Source: Diacronema lutheri
Lineage: Eukaryota; Haptophyta; Pavlovophyceae; Pavlovales; Pavlovaceae
Length of the DNA stretch: 64,000 nucleotides
Direction of reading: 5' to 3'
Assembly: GCA_019448385.1 (NCBI GenBank)
Contig: JAGTXO010000031.1
Location: 2,501 to 66,500 of the forward strand
The translations under genes were made by a program, and so were the position numbers. Of the stretch, positions 9,416 through 28,300 are shown piece after piece. The notes beneath the pieces were generated by a model, which saw only the letters and a program-made list of their open reading frames with translations, searched no databases and was not told the origin of the DNA. The stretch's first letter is position 1, and every line of letters starts with the position of its first letter.

Positions 9416-11119
9416 ATGGCGACACCATTAATAGCGCCGCCCACGGCGTGGCGCCATGGTCACGCCAGCCTGCTCTCGAGCGTGGCCAACCTGTGCAACA
9501 CGATCGTCGGCGCGGGCATCCTCGGCCTACCCTACGCGCTCGCCCGTTGCGGCTTGTTGCTTGGCGTCGGCCTGTTGCTCGGCTGCGCGCTCGGCTGCGC
9601 GCTCTCGCTGCACCTGCTCGCGCGCAGCGCGCACACGACTGGCGTGCGCCCGGCATCCTTTTACTCGGTGGCCAATGCGGCGATCCCGCGCTGGGCCTTT
9701 GTGATCGACCTCGCCGTCGCGGTCAAGTGCTTCGGCGTCGCGACGTCGTACTTGATCGTTGCGGGCGACATGCTGCCGCTCGTATGCGCGCACCTTCGGC
9801 TGCACCCGGCCTTCTCCTCGCGCGAGCTGTGGGTGGTGCTCGCGAGTACAGTTGCCGCGCCCCTCGCATGCGCGTCGCGGCTCGACGTGATGAAGTACAC
9901 CTCCGCCCTCGCCATCGCCTGCGTCGTCTACCTCGCCGTGCTCGCGCTCGCGACGCTCGCGTGGCCGTCGCTCGCGTGCGCGCACGCGCGCGGCGCGTCG
10001 GACTGCCGCGGGCCCGTGCGGCTGCGCCCCGACGATGGCGCGCTGCGCGTGCTCTCGATTTTCGTCTTTGGCTTCACCTGCCAGCAGAACGTCTTCTCCG
10101 TCGTCAACGAGCTGCGCAAGCCGACACTTGCGCGCATCGACCTGGTCGTGGGCGCGTCTGTGCTGCTCGCCCTCGCGCTCTACCTGCCGGTGGGCGTGGG
10201 AGGCTACCTCACGTACGGCAGCCACGTCGCGCCCGACGTGCTGCTCTCGTACCCGCCCGACTCGCCGTGGGTCACGGCCGCACGCGCCGCGCTCGCCGTC
10301 GTGGTCGTGCTGAGCTACCCGCTGCAGGCGCACCCCAGCCGCCGCTGCTTTTTAACCCTGCTCCGCTCAGCGCGACGCGGCGGCGGCGGCGGCGTGCGCG
10401 CGCTCGGTGCGCTTGGTGCGCTCGACATTGACGCGGAGGCCGTGCCCGTCGCGACGCTCGTCGCCGACGCGCACACCGCCGCCGCCGACGGCGACGTCGG
10501 CGCCCCGACGCTCGCCGGTGCCACGTGCGCTCGCGACCGCGCGGCGCACGCCGTCGCCGCCGCTGCTGCTGCGCCGGCGCGCGCGGACGAGGGCGGCGAG
10601 GGCGGCGAGGGCGAGCGCATCGAGCGCCCTGCCGACGGGCGCTGCGCGCGGCGCCTTCTGATTGGCTCGGACGAGCAGCGCTCGGATGCGATTGGCTCGG
10701 ATGCGATTGGCTCGGATGCGATTGGCTCGGATGCGATTGGCTCGGATGCGATTGGTCGTGGCGCGACCACAGCGGCGGCGGCGTCGCCGTTGGCGGCCTC
10801 AACCGTGCAGCTGCAGCCCATTGTCCTCTCCGGGCTCGGCTTCCCCGAGTCCGGTGGCGCGTACAGCGCGTACACGGCGGCCTTCCTCGCCGGGTCGCTC
10901 CTCATCGCACTCGCCGTCGACGACCTCGGCGTTGTGATGGCGGTGGTGGGTGCGACCGGCTCGACGGCGGTGAGCTACATCCTGCCTGGCGCCATCTACT
11001 GGGTGCTCCATCCCCATCCGCACGCCATGCGCTTCGCCGCGGGCGCCATGTTTGCGGCGGGCGTGTGCATCACGCCCGTGTCGCTCGCGGCCATCTTGAC
11101 TTCACACGGGGACAGCTAG
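9416..11119 (+). CDS. Amino acid transporter, AAAP/SLC38 family
   Basis: A single exon encoding 567 residues. The opening SLLSSVANLCNTIVGAGILG is the hallmark first helix of AAAP/SLC38 transporters (N-x-x-V/I-G-A-G-I-L-G-L-P). Further family blocks are the helix around FVIDLAVAVKCFGVATSYLI, the FVFGFTCQQNVFSVVNEL segment, and GGYLTYGS. About ten to eleven hydrophobic helices can be counted. The protein likely moves neutral amino acids across the plasma or vacuolar membrane. Between helices 8 and 9 lies a long cytoplasmic-type low-complexity insert (about residues 320-465) with an IGSDA pentapeptide repeat. The 3' flank contains AT-rich strings (AATAAAAAAAT) that may serve polyadenylation. Confidence 0.88.
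   Translation: MATPLIAPPTAWRHGHASLLSSVANLCNTIVGAGILGLPYALARCGLLLGVGLLLGCALGCALSLHLLARSAHTTGVRPASFYSVANAAIPRWAFVIDLAVAVKCFGVATSYLIVAGDMLPLVCAHLRLHPAFSSRELWVVLASTVAAPLACASRLDVMKYTSALAIACVVYLAVLALATLAWPSLACAHARGASDCRGPVRLRPDDGALRVLSIFVFGFTCQQNVFSVVNELRKPTLARIDLVVGASVLLALALYLPVGVGGYLTYGSHVAPDVLLSYPPDSPWVTAARAALAVVVVLSYPLQAHPSRRCFLTLLRSARRGGGGGVRALGALGALDIDAEAVPVATLVADAHTAAADGDVGAPTLAGATCARDRAAHAVAAAAAAPARADEGGEGGEGERIERPADGRCARRLLIGSDEQRSDAIGSDAIGSDAIGSDAIGSDAIGRGATTAAAASPLAASTVQLQPIVLSGLGFPESGGAYSAYTAAFLAGSLLIALAVDDLGVVMAVVGATGSTAVSYILPGAIYWVLHPHPHAMRFAAGAMFAAGVCITPVSLAAILTSHGDS
10681..10755 (+). repeat. 15-bp coding minisatellite, five copies
   Basis: The unit CTCGGATGCGATTGG is repeated five times without mismatch within the transporter ORF, each encoding SDAIG. 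The length is a multiple of three, so copy-number change would not break the frame. Confidence 0.95.
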
Positions 11120-11373
11120 CTCAAGGCAGTCCGCAAAAAATAAAAAAATATGTATATCCATATAAAATAAAAAAATGCTCCCTTCCCCACGCATTGGGAC
11201 GTTGCCGCCGGGGGGGGGTACACACACTTTGGGTTGTTTCATTCATGTCTTCTCATGCTGCTGGTCAGCGTCGCGTGCTCGACGCTCGCGCGCCGCCGTC
11301 CGTGGCGCCGTCCGTGGCGCCCTGCGCGCGCCGCACAGTCGTGCACTTCTGTCGCGCGCGTCAGTCAAGCGCG

Positions 11374-19892
<8,519 letters not shown>

Positions 19893-20025
19893 CGGCGCGG
19901 TTGGAGCAAAGCGGCCCCTCCCGCGGGTGCTCCCGGCGTTTGGCGGGTTCACCTACCGAGTGACGTCGTGTCACGCACGTCACGCCGGTCGCAATTGCTG
20001 CGACTGCTTTGGTCACTACCCTCAT

Positions 20026-21819
20026 AAAGAAGCCATCCAGCCCGCGCTCGTGGCCCTCGACGCCGAGCTCGCCGCGGTCGGTGGGGCCGCGCGCGCAGGT
20101 CATGACGACGTCTACGCCGTCGGCCCGCCCGCTCTCGTCGCCGCTGCGCTCTCGCGCTTCGAGGCTGCGCTCGCCGGCCTCGGCCTTCACGCCAATCTGG
20201 CCAAGTCGGCGTGCTGGATCGATCCGCGCAGCGCTGATGCGCTCGAGGGCTGCCGGGGGGCCGTTCCCCTCGGCTCGGTGGCGGACCCGGCCACTGGCGC
20301 TCTCCACTACGGCCTCAACATCTACGGCGTGCCGGTGGGCTCACCTGGCTACGTGGGCAGGACACTCGCGACCAAGACCGACGAGATCGCTGGCATCTCG
20401 AACAAGCTGATCACAACGCTCGGCTCGTCGGCCAAACAGTCGCTGTGGGTCCTCACCCGCCGCTCCACCATCTTCCGCTTCTCCTACTTGATCTCCCACT
20501 CGTACCTGTCAGACTCCCTGCAGGCCGCGGCTGCCTTCGACGACATCCTCGCCCGGCAGGCTACCGTCGCTCTCGGCGTCTCCGTCTCGACGGATGCCAT
20601 CGCGAGCCGCCGGCTGCCGCTCCCGATTGCGATGCATGGCACCGGCCTGCGCAAGCAGGTCGACCTCGCTCCCGCCCTGATCTGGAGCGCCGCCAGCCTC
20701 GCCCTGCCGCACCTGCTCGACACGCGCGCCGCGGACGGCTCGGTCCTGGAGGCGGGCGTCCTCGACCGGCCTGCCATCGCGGCGCGCGTCGGGCACGACG
20801 CCTTCGCCGACATGGACGCGCACGGGTGGCGCTCGTTCCTCGCCTCGGGCTCGCGCCTGGGGCGCGATCTCGCCTCCGCCTGGCACGCCATGCAGGCCGA
20901 GCTCGGCGGCGGCCAGGGCGACACGGAAGTGCGCGTCCTCCGCCTGCCGCCCGGCTCCGTCGCGCCCGCCGCTCCCGCCGCCGGACGCCGGCCTAGCCTC
21001 TTGGCCGACATCACTGGCGACCGCGAGCGCTGCCGCTTCGACATGCTCAACGCTGAGCACGCCGCCATGCCGCCGGGCTCGCGCCCACGCGGCCTCTGGT
21101 TTGGCCTCGGCAAAGAGAGCGGCCTCTTCCTCGAGGCCCTGCCGCGAGCCTATGCCGCTTTCTCTCCGGCGGAGTGGGCCGAGGCGGTTGCGCGCTACTT
21201 GGGTCTGCCGAGCCCCGTGTGCGCGCAGCTCGCGGCGGCGGGCGCGCGCCTCGCGCGCAGCGGCAGCCAGCGCCCGATCCCGGTCGATGCGTTCGGCGAC
21301 GCGCTCGCGGCGGCACCGGGCGTCGCCCACGACCACGTCGCGAAGCTTCGCCACGACCCCGCTCTCAACCTGCTCGCCTCGCTGGCTCGCGGATACGCCG
21401 GGACCTACGCGCGGCGCGAGGACGCGGACATCTTTGGCTCCGTGCTCGCCGGCGTGCCGCCGGCCGGGCGCGCGGCCCTGCGTCGTCGGCGCGTGCCCAC
21501 CGTCGATCTCGTCGTAGTGCTCAACGGTGCGGGCTCGGCCCCTCAGCTCGTGCAGACACTGTGCGAGCTCAAGTCGATCTCGTACTGCCCCACGCGCTAC
21601 GGCCAGTCGGACACGCGCCGCTGCCAGGCCGCTGAGCGGCGGGCGGCGGCCGTCGGCGGCGAGCGGCGGCGTGCGTGCGCTCAACTCGACGAGGAGCTCT
21701 TCGGCATGCAGCCGGGCCAGGTGGGCGTCGACCCTGTGCACGCCGGCAGCGGGAACGGCCGGGACGGCAAGGACGTGGCAGGACGCGTCATGGGCGGACA
21801 CCCACACACGCCTATGTAG
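20026..21819 (+). mobile_element. 5'-truncated non-LTR-like retroelement: RT end plus nuclease-like tail
   Basis: The supported frame starts near 20026 (HKEAIQPALVALDAELAAVG) and runs to TAG at 21817. AGHDDVYAVGPPALV with the downstream GLHANLAKSACW is the reverse transcriptase catalytic box: a DD pair where YxDD/MDD is expected, then the RT thumb-side Lys-Ser block. The upstream fingers/palm are missing, so this is a truncated copy. The C-terminus has a D in PTVDLVVVLNG and E-x-K in LCELKSISYCPTRYG, spaced like a PD-(D/E)XK restriction-like endonuclease. After 21590 the frame seems to slip, since coherent residues continue in another frame (AVHTAAGVHIRLDATTLM, about 21875-21932). Probably inactive; it sits head-to-head with the scaffold gene. 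Confidence 0.7.
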
Positions 21820-22342
21820 CCACCCCTCGCCGGCCCCCGCCGGCCGCCGCCGCCGTCGCCGCGCCGGAAGCAGAGGCCGTCCACACCGCCGCAGGCGTCC
21901 ACATCCGCCTGGACGCCACTACCCTCATGTGAAACACGTATAGATGGTCAAGCCAAATCCGATCAGGGGCACGATCGCGCCCCGAGTGCAGCGCGGGCCG
22001 TTCGGAAGGACGTCCTTGTGAGGGAGCTCTTCGCGTTTGGCGAGCGGGGGAGCACGACGCGCAGCGTTGCTGCGGCGGCGTGCGGGCGGCGAGCAGCGGT
22101 CGGGCTGCTCGCGACGAGGCCGGAGCAGACGGCGCCGTGGCCGCCGGCGCAGGTGACGCGCGCCGACGAGCCGTAGCGAGCGTCCGTGATCCGCACGGCG
22201 GTTGGAGCGGGCCGGCTGGTGCGGCGCGCTCGGCCACGGGTGGCGGCGTGCACGGTCGTGCCGCGCGCGGCACGCGTCGCCAGCCGCGCGCGACCTGGGC
22301 AGAGCCCGCAAAGCGTCGACCGCTGCGCGGCTCGGCCGTGCG
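21820..22342. other. 3' flank of the Fanzor gene and end of the retroelement
   Basis: 21820-21935 is a shifted-frame remainder of the retroelement tail. The rest is immediately downstream of the giant gene's stop. It contains a palindromic-looking GGGGCACGATCGCGCCCC at 21964-21981 and other GC stems. Fanzor guide (omega) RNAs are known to derive from the region overlapping or following the nuclease 3' end, so this is where one would be expected, but nothing in the sequence proves a transcript. Confidence 0.35.
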
Positions 22343-25300
22343 TCAACGCCGGCCGCGCTTCGGCCCGCGCGCGCTGCCGCCGCCGGCACTGGCGCTGGCA
22401 GCTCCGCGGGCGGGGGTGCGGGCGCGAGAGCCGCCGCCGCCACCGCCGCCGCGCCCGCCGCCGTCGTCGCCACCGCCGTCGCCGCCGCCGCCTCCCCCGC
22501 CGTCATCGTCATCGTCGCCGCCGCCGCCTCCGTCGCCGTCGCCGTCGCCGTCGCCCTCGCCGCCGCCGCCGTCGCCGCTGCCATCGTCGTCGTCGTCGTC
22601 GTCGCCCTCGTCGTCGCCCTCGTCGTCGCCGTCGCACTCGTCGTCGCAGTCGTCGCCCTCGCCGTGCACCATGCGCTCCTCACGCTCCCACACCTCGCCG
22701 CGCGCCCACCAGGCGAGCACGAGGGCAAAGCGCTCAGGCGTCGACGTGGTGTCGCGCCCGGCCGCGTGCGCCGCCATGTCGTGCACGTCGTAGAAGATGT
22801 TGCGCGCGGCGTTGTAGTCGCGGTGCACGGGCTTCTTGCCGCCGTTGCACGCCGGGCAGATGACGAGCGCGTGCACCGTGCGCGTGCCGCCCTTTGCCAC
22901 GGGCAGGCGCGGGTTCTGCGCGAGCTCCGCGCCGCAGCGCTGCAGCCTGCCGCCCTTGGCGAGCCGCGGCATCGAGCAGTGCATCGACGTGTACGGCTCG
23001 GGCACGAAGACGGCCGCGACGCCGCGCCGCCGCAGCTCGCGCAGCAGCCCCACCTGGAAGGCGGGCGGCGCGCCCTTGGGCTGCGCGCCCTTGTGGTCGC
23101 GCAGCCACTTGCCCACGCACACGAGCAGCCGGTCGCGCGTCACGCCGTCGACACAGTGCGCCGCGATGAGCGCCTCGGCGACGCGCGCCGCGTTGGACCG
23201 CCCGCCGCTGTCGCGCCGCCAGCGCTCCTTCCGGCGCGCCGGCGCGTCGTACACGTGCTCGGCGGCGCGCTCGCGCACCCGCGCGCTCTCGCGGTGGAAG
23301 GCGATGTATTTGCCCGCGTCGAGCACCTTGGCGCTGTGCGCCTCGCCAAGCCGCGCCTCGTCCGCCTCCACGCTGAACTCCTCGCCGCGCCCGTCGGTGC
23401 GCACGCGCCGCCGCGCCGCGTTGGTCTTGGCCGTCTCGCGCGCAAAGCCCGCGGCGCGCGCGCGCGCGCGCTGCGTGAACTGCCGCCAGACGGCCGCCCG
23501 CCCGACGTGCGCAGAGTAGGTGGTGATGTTGCCCATGTTCGGGTCGGCCGCGACGACGACCGCCGCCTCGACGTCGATCGCCCGCCGCAGCTCGGAGCCG
23601 AGCGCGACGGCGATGCGCCCGTCCGGCCGGCGCCAGCGGTGCAGGACGCCCGAGCCGCCGGCCGGCGCCTGCGCCTTCGGCACGAGGACGGTCCCGACGG
23701 CGTGCACGGCGACGCCATCTGTCACCACCGACTTGACGGGCTGCCGGCCCGGGAGCGGCACGCGCGGCAGCGGCGCGAGGCCAACCCACGAGCGCCGCGC
23801 GTGCCACGGCAGATCGGCCGGCGGCCGCTCGCGCCCGGCGTAGTCGAAGACGCGGTTGGAGATGTCGAAGCGCGTCGCAAAGACCGCGTACCTGACGCGC
23901 ACGTCCGACATCGGCGGGGTGTTGCCGTTTGTGCCTGTCCACTTGATCGGCTCGCCATCGTGGTCGCGCAGGTCCAGCGCCTTGAGCCGCGCGCGCAGCT
24001 CCTTGCGCTCGTCATCCGAAAGCGTCACCCAGATGGCGCTCGCGGCGAGGCGCACGTTGCGCGGCACCTGCGCGCAGCGCGCGGCGCGCGAGCGCGCGGG
24101 CGCGTGACCAACCTGGCCGCGGGGCGGCGCGCACGGCGGCGGCGCGCGCGCGCTTGGGCGCTCGGCGGCGGCAGCGGCAGCCACGCCTCGCGCGCACCTT
24201 GTGCGTGCGCAGCGGCGCCACATTGTACCGCGGCGGCCGTCCGGTCAGCTGCGTGTGGATGTGCGCGAGCCGGCAGAGCAGCGCCTGCCCCTCGGCCACG
24301 TGCTGCAGGGTGCGGATCTGCACGAGGAAGTAGCGCGTCGTGTGCCGGTCGTAGTTCCACCTTTTCGTGGGCGTGCACTTGTAGTCGATCTTGTGGAGGA
24401 CCATGTCGGGCAGGTGGCGGTCGAGCGCGGCGGGGCAGCCGACGCGCGCGCCCTCCACGTCGCCGCGCAGCAGCCGCTCGCACAGCTCGCGCACGCGCGC
24501 GTTTCGCTGCATCTCGGGCAGCGCGACGAGCGCCTCGTCGCGCTCGACTGCCGCGCGGACGACGTCGCGGAGCAGCCCGTTCACGACGCGCGATGGATGC
24601 ATCAGGCACGCGGTGGACACCTGCGTCGCCTCCGCCTCGAGGATCTCCGTGAGGCCCACCGCGCAGACGGGCTGGACGCCCTCGGCCATCTCGCCGACGG
24701 CGCGCGCCGTCGCCGCCTTGGTCTGCGCGGCGGCTTGCTCGGCGGGCTTGCCTCGGGGCGCTGCACCGTACGTGCTCTCGTCCTTGTGCCAGCCGATGGC
24801 CGAGAAGATCGCACGGACGGTTCCCTTGTCCATCGTGGTCGACGTGTGCACGCTGGTCGACGGGCCGCCCGACGCCGCGCCGACGGCCTGCGCGCTCGCC
24901 ACCGCAGCCTCGTCGCGCACCACCTTGTTGATGACGCGGTACGCCTGTGTCGTGAGCCTGTGCACGGCCGCCGCGATGCGCCGCAGCTCCTTCCGCGCAC
25001 CGGGCTGCGCCGTCACCGCCTGCGGCCCCGCGTTGAGCGTCGAGCGCTTGACCACGAAGCCCGGGAGCACGCTGCCGCGCGTGCGCGCCGTCGCGCCGCC
25101 GGCGGCGCGCGCGCTCGGCGCAGCGGGCTCGTCCACGCGCGCGCGCTCGACGCCGCGCGCGCGGGGAACGCTCGGCGCGCGCGCGCCCGCGGCGTCGCGC
25201 GCGCTCGCGGCGGCACCCGCCGCGGCGCGCTTGCCCGCGGCGCCCGACTCGCCGTGCGCGCGAAGCGGCGCCGACGCCAATGCCGACGCCGCGCCCGCGC

Positions 25301-28300
25301 CGCCGCTGCCGCTGCCCGATACGCCCGCGCGCCGCTTCTGCTCGTCGCGCGTCTTGCGGAACTGGGCGACGAGGTCGCTGCTCACGTTGGCCTCAGGCTC
25401 CCACGTGTCGGCGCTCTCGTCGTAGCCCCGCCACCTGATCCGGAACTGGAACGTCACCTTCTTGCCCGCCTTGCGGCGCTCGTCGACGACCGCCTCGACC
25501 TCGTACGTGCGCGCCTCCTCGTCGACGCTCGCGCCCGCCGCGCTCGCGCCCGTGTCCGGCCACCCAGCGACCGTGCCGCCCAGCCTCTCGGCGGCCGCGC
25601 GCAGCTGCCGCTCGCGCTGGGCGGCCGCGGCGCCTCGCGCGACCAGCGCGGGCAGCATGCCCGCGCCGCCCGCGAGGCCGTGCGCGCCGACGCTGGCGGT
25701 CATCAGCGCGTCGAGGCACGCGAACGTTGCGAGCGCACGCGCGCCATCGTCGCCGCCGCGCGGCTGCGAGCGCACGACGGGCGATGGCCGCGGCTCCCCC
25801 TCGGCCGCGAGCAGCGGCCAGATCGCACTGGCCAGCGCGACGGCATGCGCGCCGACCGCGACGGCCACGTCCGCGTCGAGCGGCGCAAAGTCGTAGCGCA
25901 CGAGCGCGGCCGGGCGCGAGTCGTCCGTCGGCCGGTCGGCGACGAGCAGCCCGACCGGGCGCGGCGGCTCGCCGGACGGCGCGGCGACGGGCACGCAGAG
26001 GAGCACGACGAGCAGGCGCGGCGTGCCGCCGAGCAGCGCGCGCGCGGCATCCGCCCCGTCGGCTCCGCCGCGCGCGGCCGCGGCGAGCAGCTCGGCCGCG
26101 CGCGTCGGGCCCAGCGCCGTGCGCGCGTCCTTGCGCGCGCGTGCGCGGGCCGTGTACGCGGCGCAGGCGTCGTCGAGCACCGCCGCGCTGGGCGCGGTGC
26201 CAGTCGTCGCCCACGCGCGCAGCGCGTCGCGCACCCGCGTGACGATCGCCTGGTCGACCGCCGCCTCGCCGGCAGCGTGCGCCGGCGCGCACGCCGGCGG
26301 TGCGGCGGCAGGCGCGAGCGCGGGCGCGCCGTCGGCGCCGTCAACGCCGACGGCGCCGTCGGCGCGCCGCCACGCGAGCTTCGCCTCGATCTGCTGCCGG
26401 ACGGCGTGGCAGTGCCGGTCGATGCCGCGCGCGTCGTCGAGCGCGGCCAGCGCGTCCTCAGCGGCGGGACGGCCGCTCGCGTCCGCGACGGCCTGCAGGC
26501 AGAGCAGCGCGGCCGCACGCGCGTTGCACGCGCTCTGCGGCTCGGGCGCGAGCGCGAGCTCGAGCTCGAGCGGCGACGCGCCTCGCGCCGCGGCGATCGC
26601 GTCCATCAGCACGTCCAACCGCTGCACCAGCGCCCTGTGCGCGTCGCGCGGCGCGCCCGTCGACGGCGCGCGCGAGCGCGTCGCCACGAGCCCGAGCGCG
26701 CGCGCCGGCGCGCCCGCCGGCGTGTGCAGCACGAGCAGCGCCGCGCCCGCCAAGCTCGCGTTGCGCGTGACGAGCGCGAAGATGCGCGTCGCCTCGTGCG
26801 CGCCCACCGACGCCCAGATCGCAGCGCGATCGGCGTCCGTCTGCGCGTCGCACAGGTCGCGCACGTCGTCCGGCGCGAGCAGCGCGCCGCCGCCGGCGGA
26901 GCGCGCGACGATCGCCCGCGCCTCCGCCACGAAGACGGCCTGCGGCAGGTCGGCGTGGCGCGCGTCGACGATGGCGCGCGTCGCGTGCACGCCGAGCTCC
27001 ACGCCGCGGTAGAAGGCGCGCGCGTTGGCCGCGCGCGCGTGCGCCGGCCGTCCGTCCGCGTTGCGCCTCGCGCGCGCCTGCTTGCTCGTGCGCGCGAGGC
27101 CGTCGCGTGGCGGTGGCGGCAGCGTGGCGAGGAAGCGCGCGGCGGGCGGCGGCGCGCGCACGCCGCGCTGCCGCCGTGCGATGGCCGCGAGCCGCCGGCC
27201 CGCCGCGCTGCCGCCCGCGCCGACGTGCTGCCGGCGGCCGAGCGCCGCCGGTGGCGGCGGCGGCGGCGGCGCGGCGGCGGGCGGCGGCGCGACGGCGGGC
27301 GGCGGCGCGGCGGCGGGCGGCGGCGCGGCGGTGGGCGGCGGCGCGGCGGCGGGCGGCGGCGCGGCGGCGGGCGGCAGCGGCGGCGGCGCGGCGGCGACGG
27401 CAGCACCAGTCGGCTTGTCCGCCCACGCACCCGAGACTCTGTCCCAGACCTTGCCCCATGGCGCGCGCCCACGCGGCCGCGCGAACTGCCCCGGCTCGAG
27501 CGCCTGGCCGCGCTTGGCGGCGGCGGCGGCGGCAGGGGGCGGGCGGCCGGCGCGCCAGTCGAAGACAGGTGCAACCGTGGCGGCAGGCGCCGAGTGCCGC
27601 GCGTCGGTCACAGAGCGCGTGGTGCGCGCGGCGACCGTGGCACGCCTGGCGGGCGGGCGGTGAGCAGCGCCCGCCGGCGCGCCGGCGGGCGCGGCCGCCT
27701 CGAGCCCGGCGGAGGCGCCGCGCTTGCGCTTGCGCGTGCCGCCGCGCGTGCGCCTGCGCGCGCGCCCGCCGCGCGCCCGTTCGGCCTGCGCGTCGCCAGC
27801 CGCGTCGCCGGCCGCGTCGCCGCGCCGCACGTAGACGACCGCGAACGCCTCCTCGCCGGTCCCGTCGACGCCGCCGCGCGCGCGGCGCAGGACCGACCGC
27901 CACTGCAGCCGCCGCGCGCGGCCGGGCTCGCACGCAAACCAGCGCCCACCGCGCCTGACGACGGCCACAAAGTCGTCGTCGCGCCGCCCGCGCCGGCGCG
28001 TGCGCAGCAGCACGCACTGCACGTCGAGCCAGCCCTCGTGCCAGTCGGCCGTGCTGGGGGCGACGCGAATCGACTGCGGGAGCTCGACGCCAAAGCCGGC
28101 GAGCCGCACGATGTGCGCGACGATGACGCTCGAAATGGCGGGGGCGCTCGACGGGTCGCCCGCTGCAGCGAGCACCGCCCCGCCCCAGTGCTCACGCGTG
28201 ACGCAATCCGCGTCCTCGACGTGCACGTGCGCCACGCTCGCGCCGAGCTGGTGCAGCAACGCGCAGATGTCGGCGTCGACCGTCCTCTCCTCCTCGGCCG

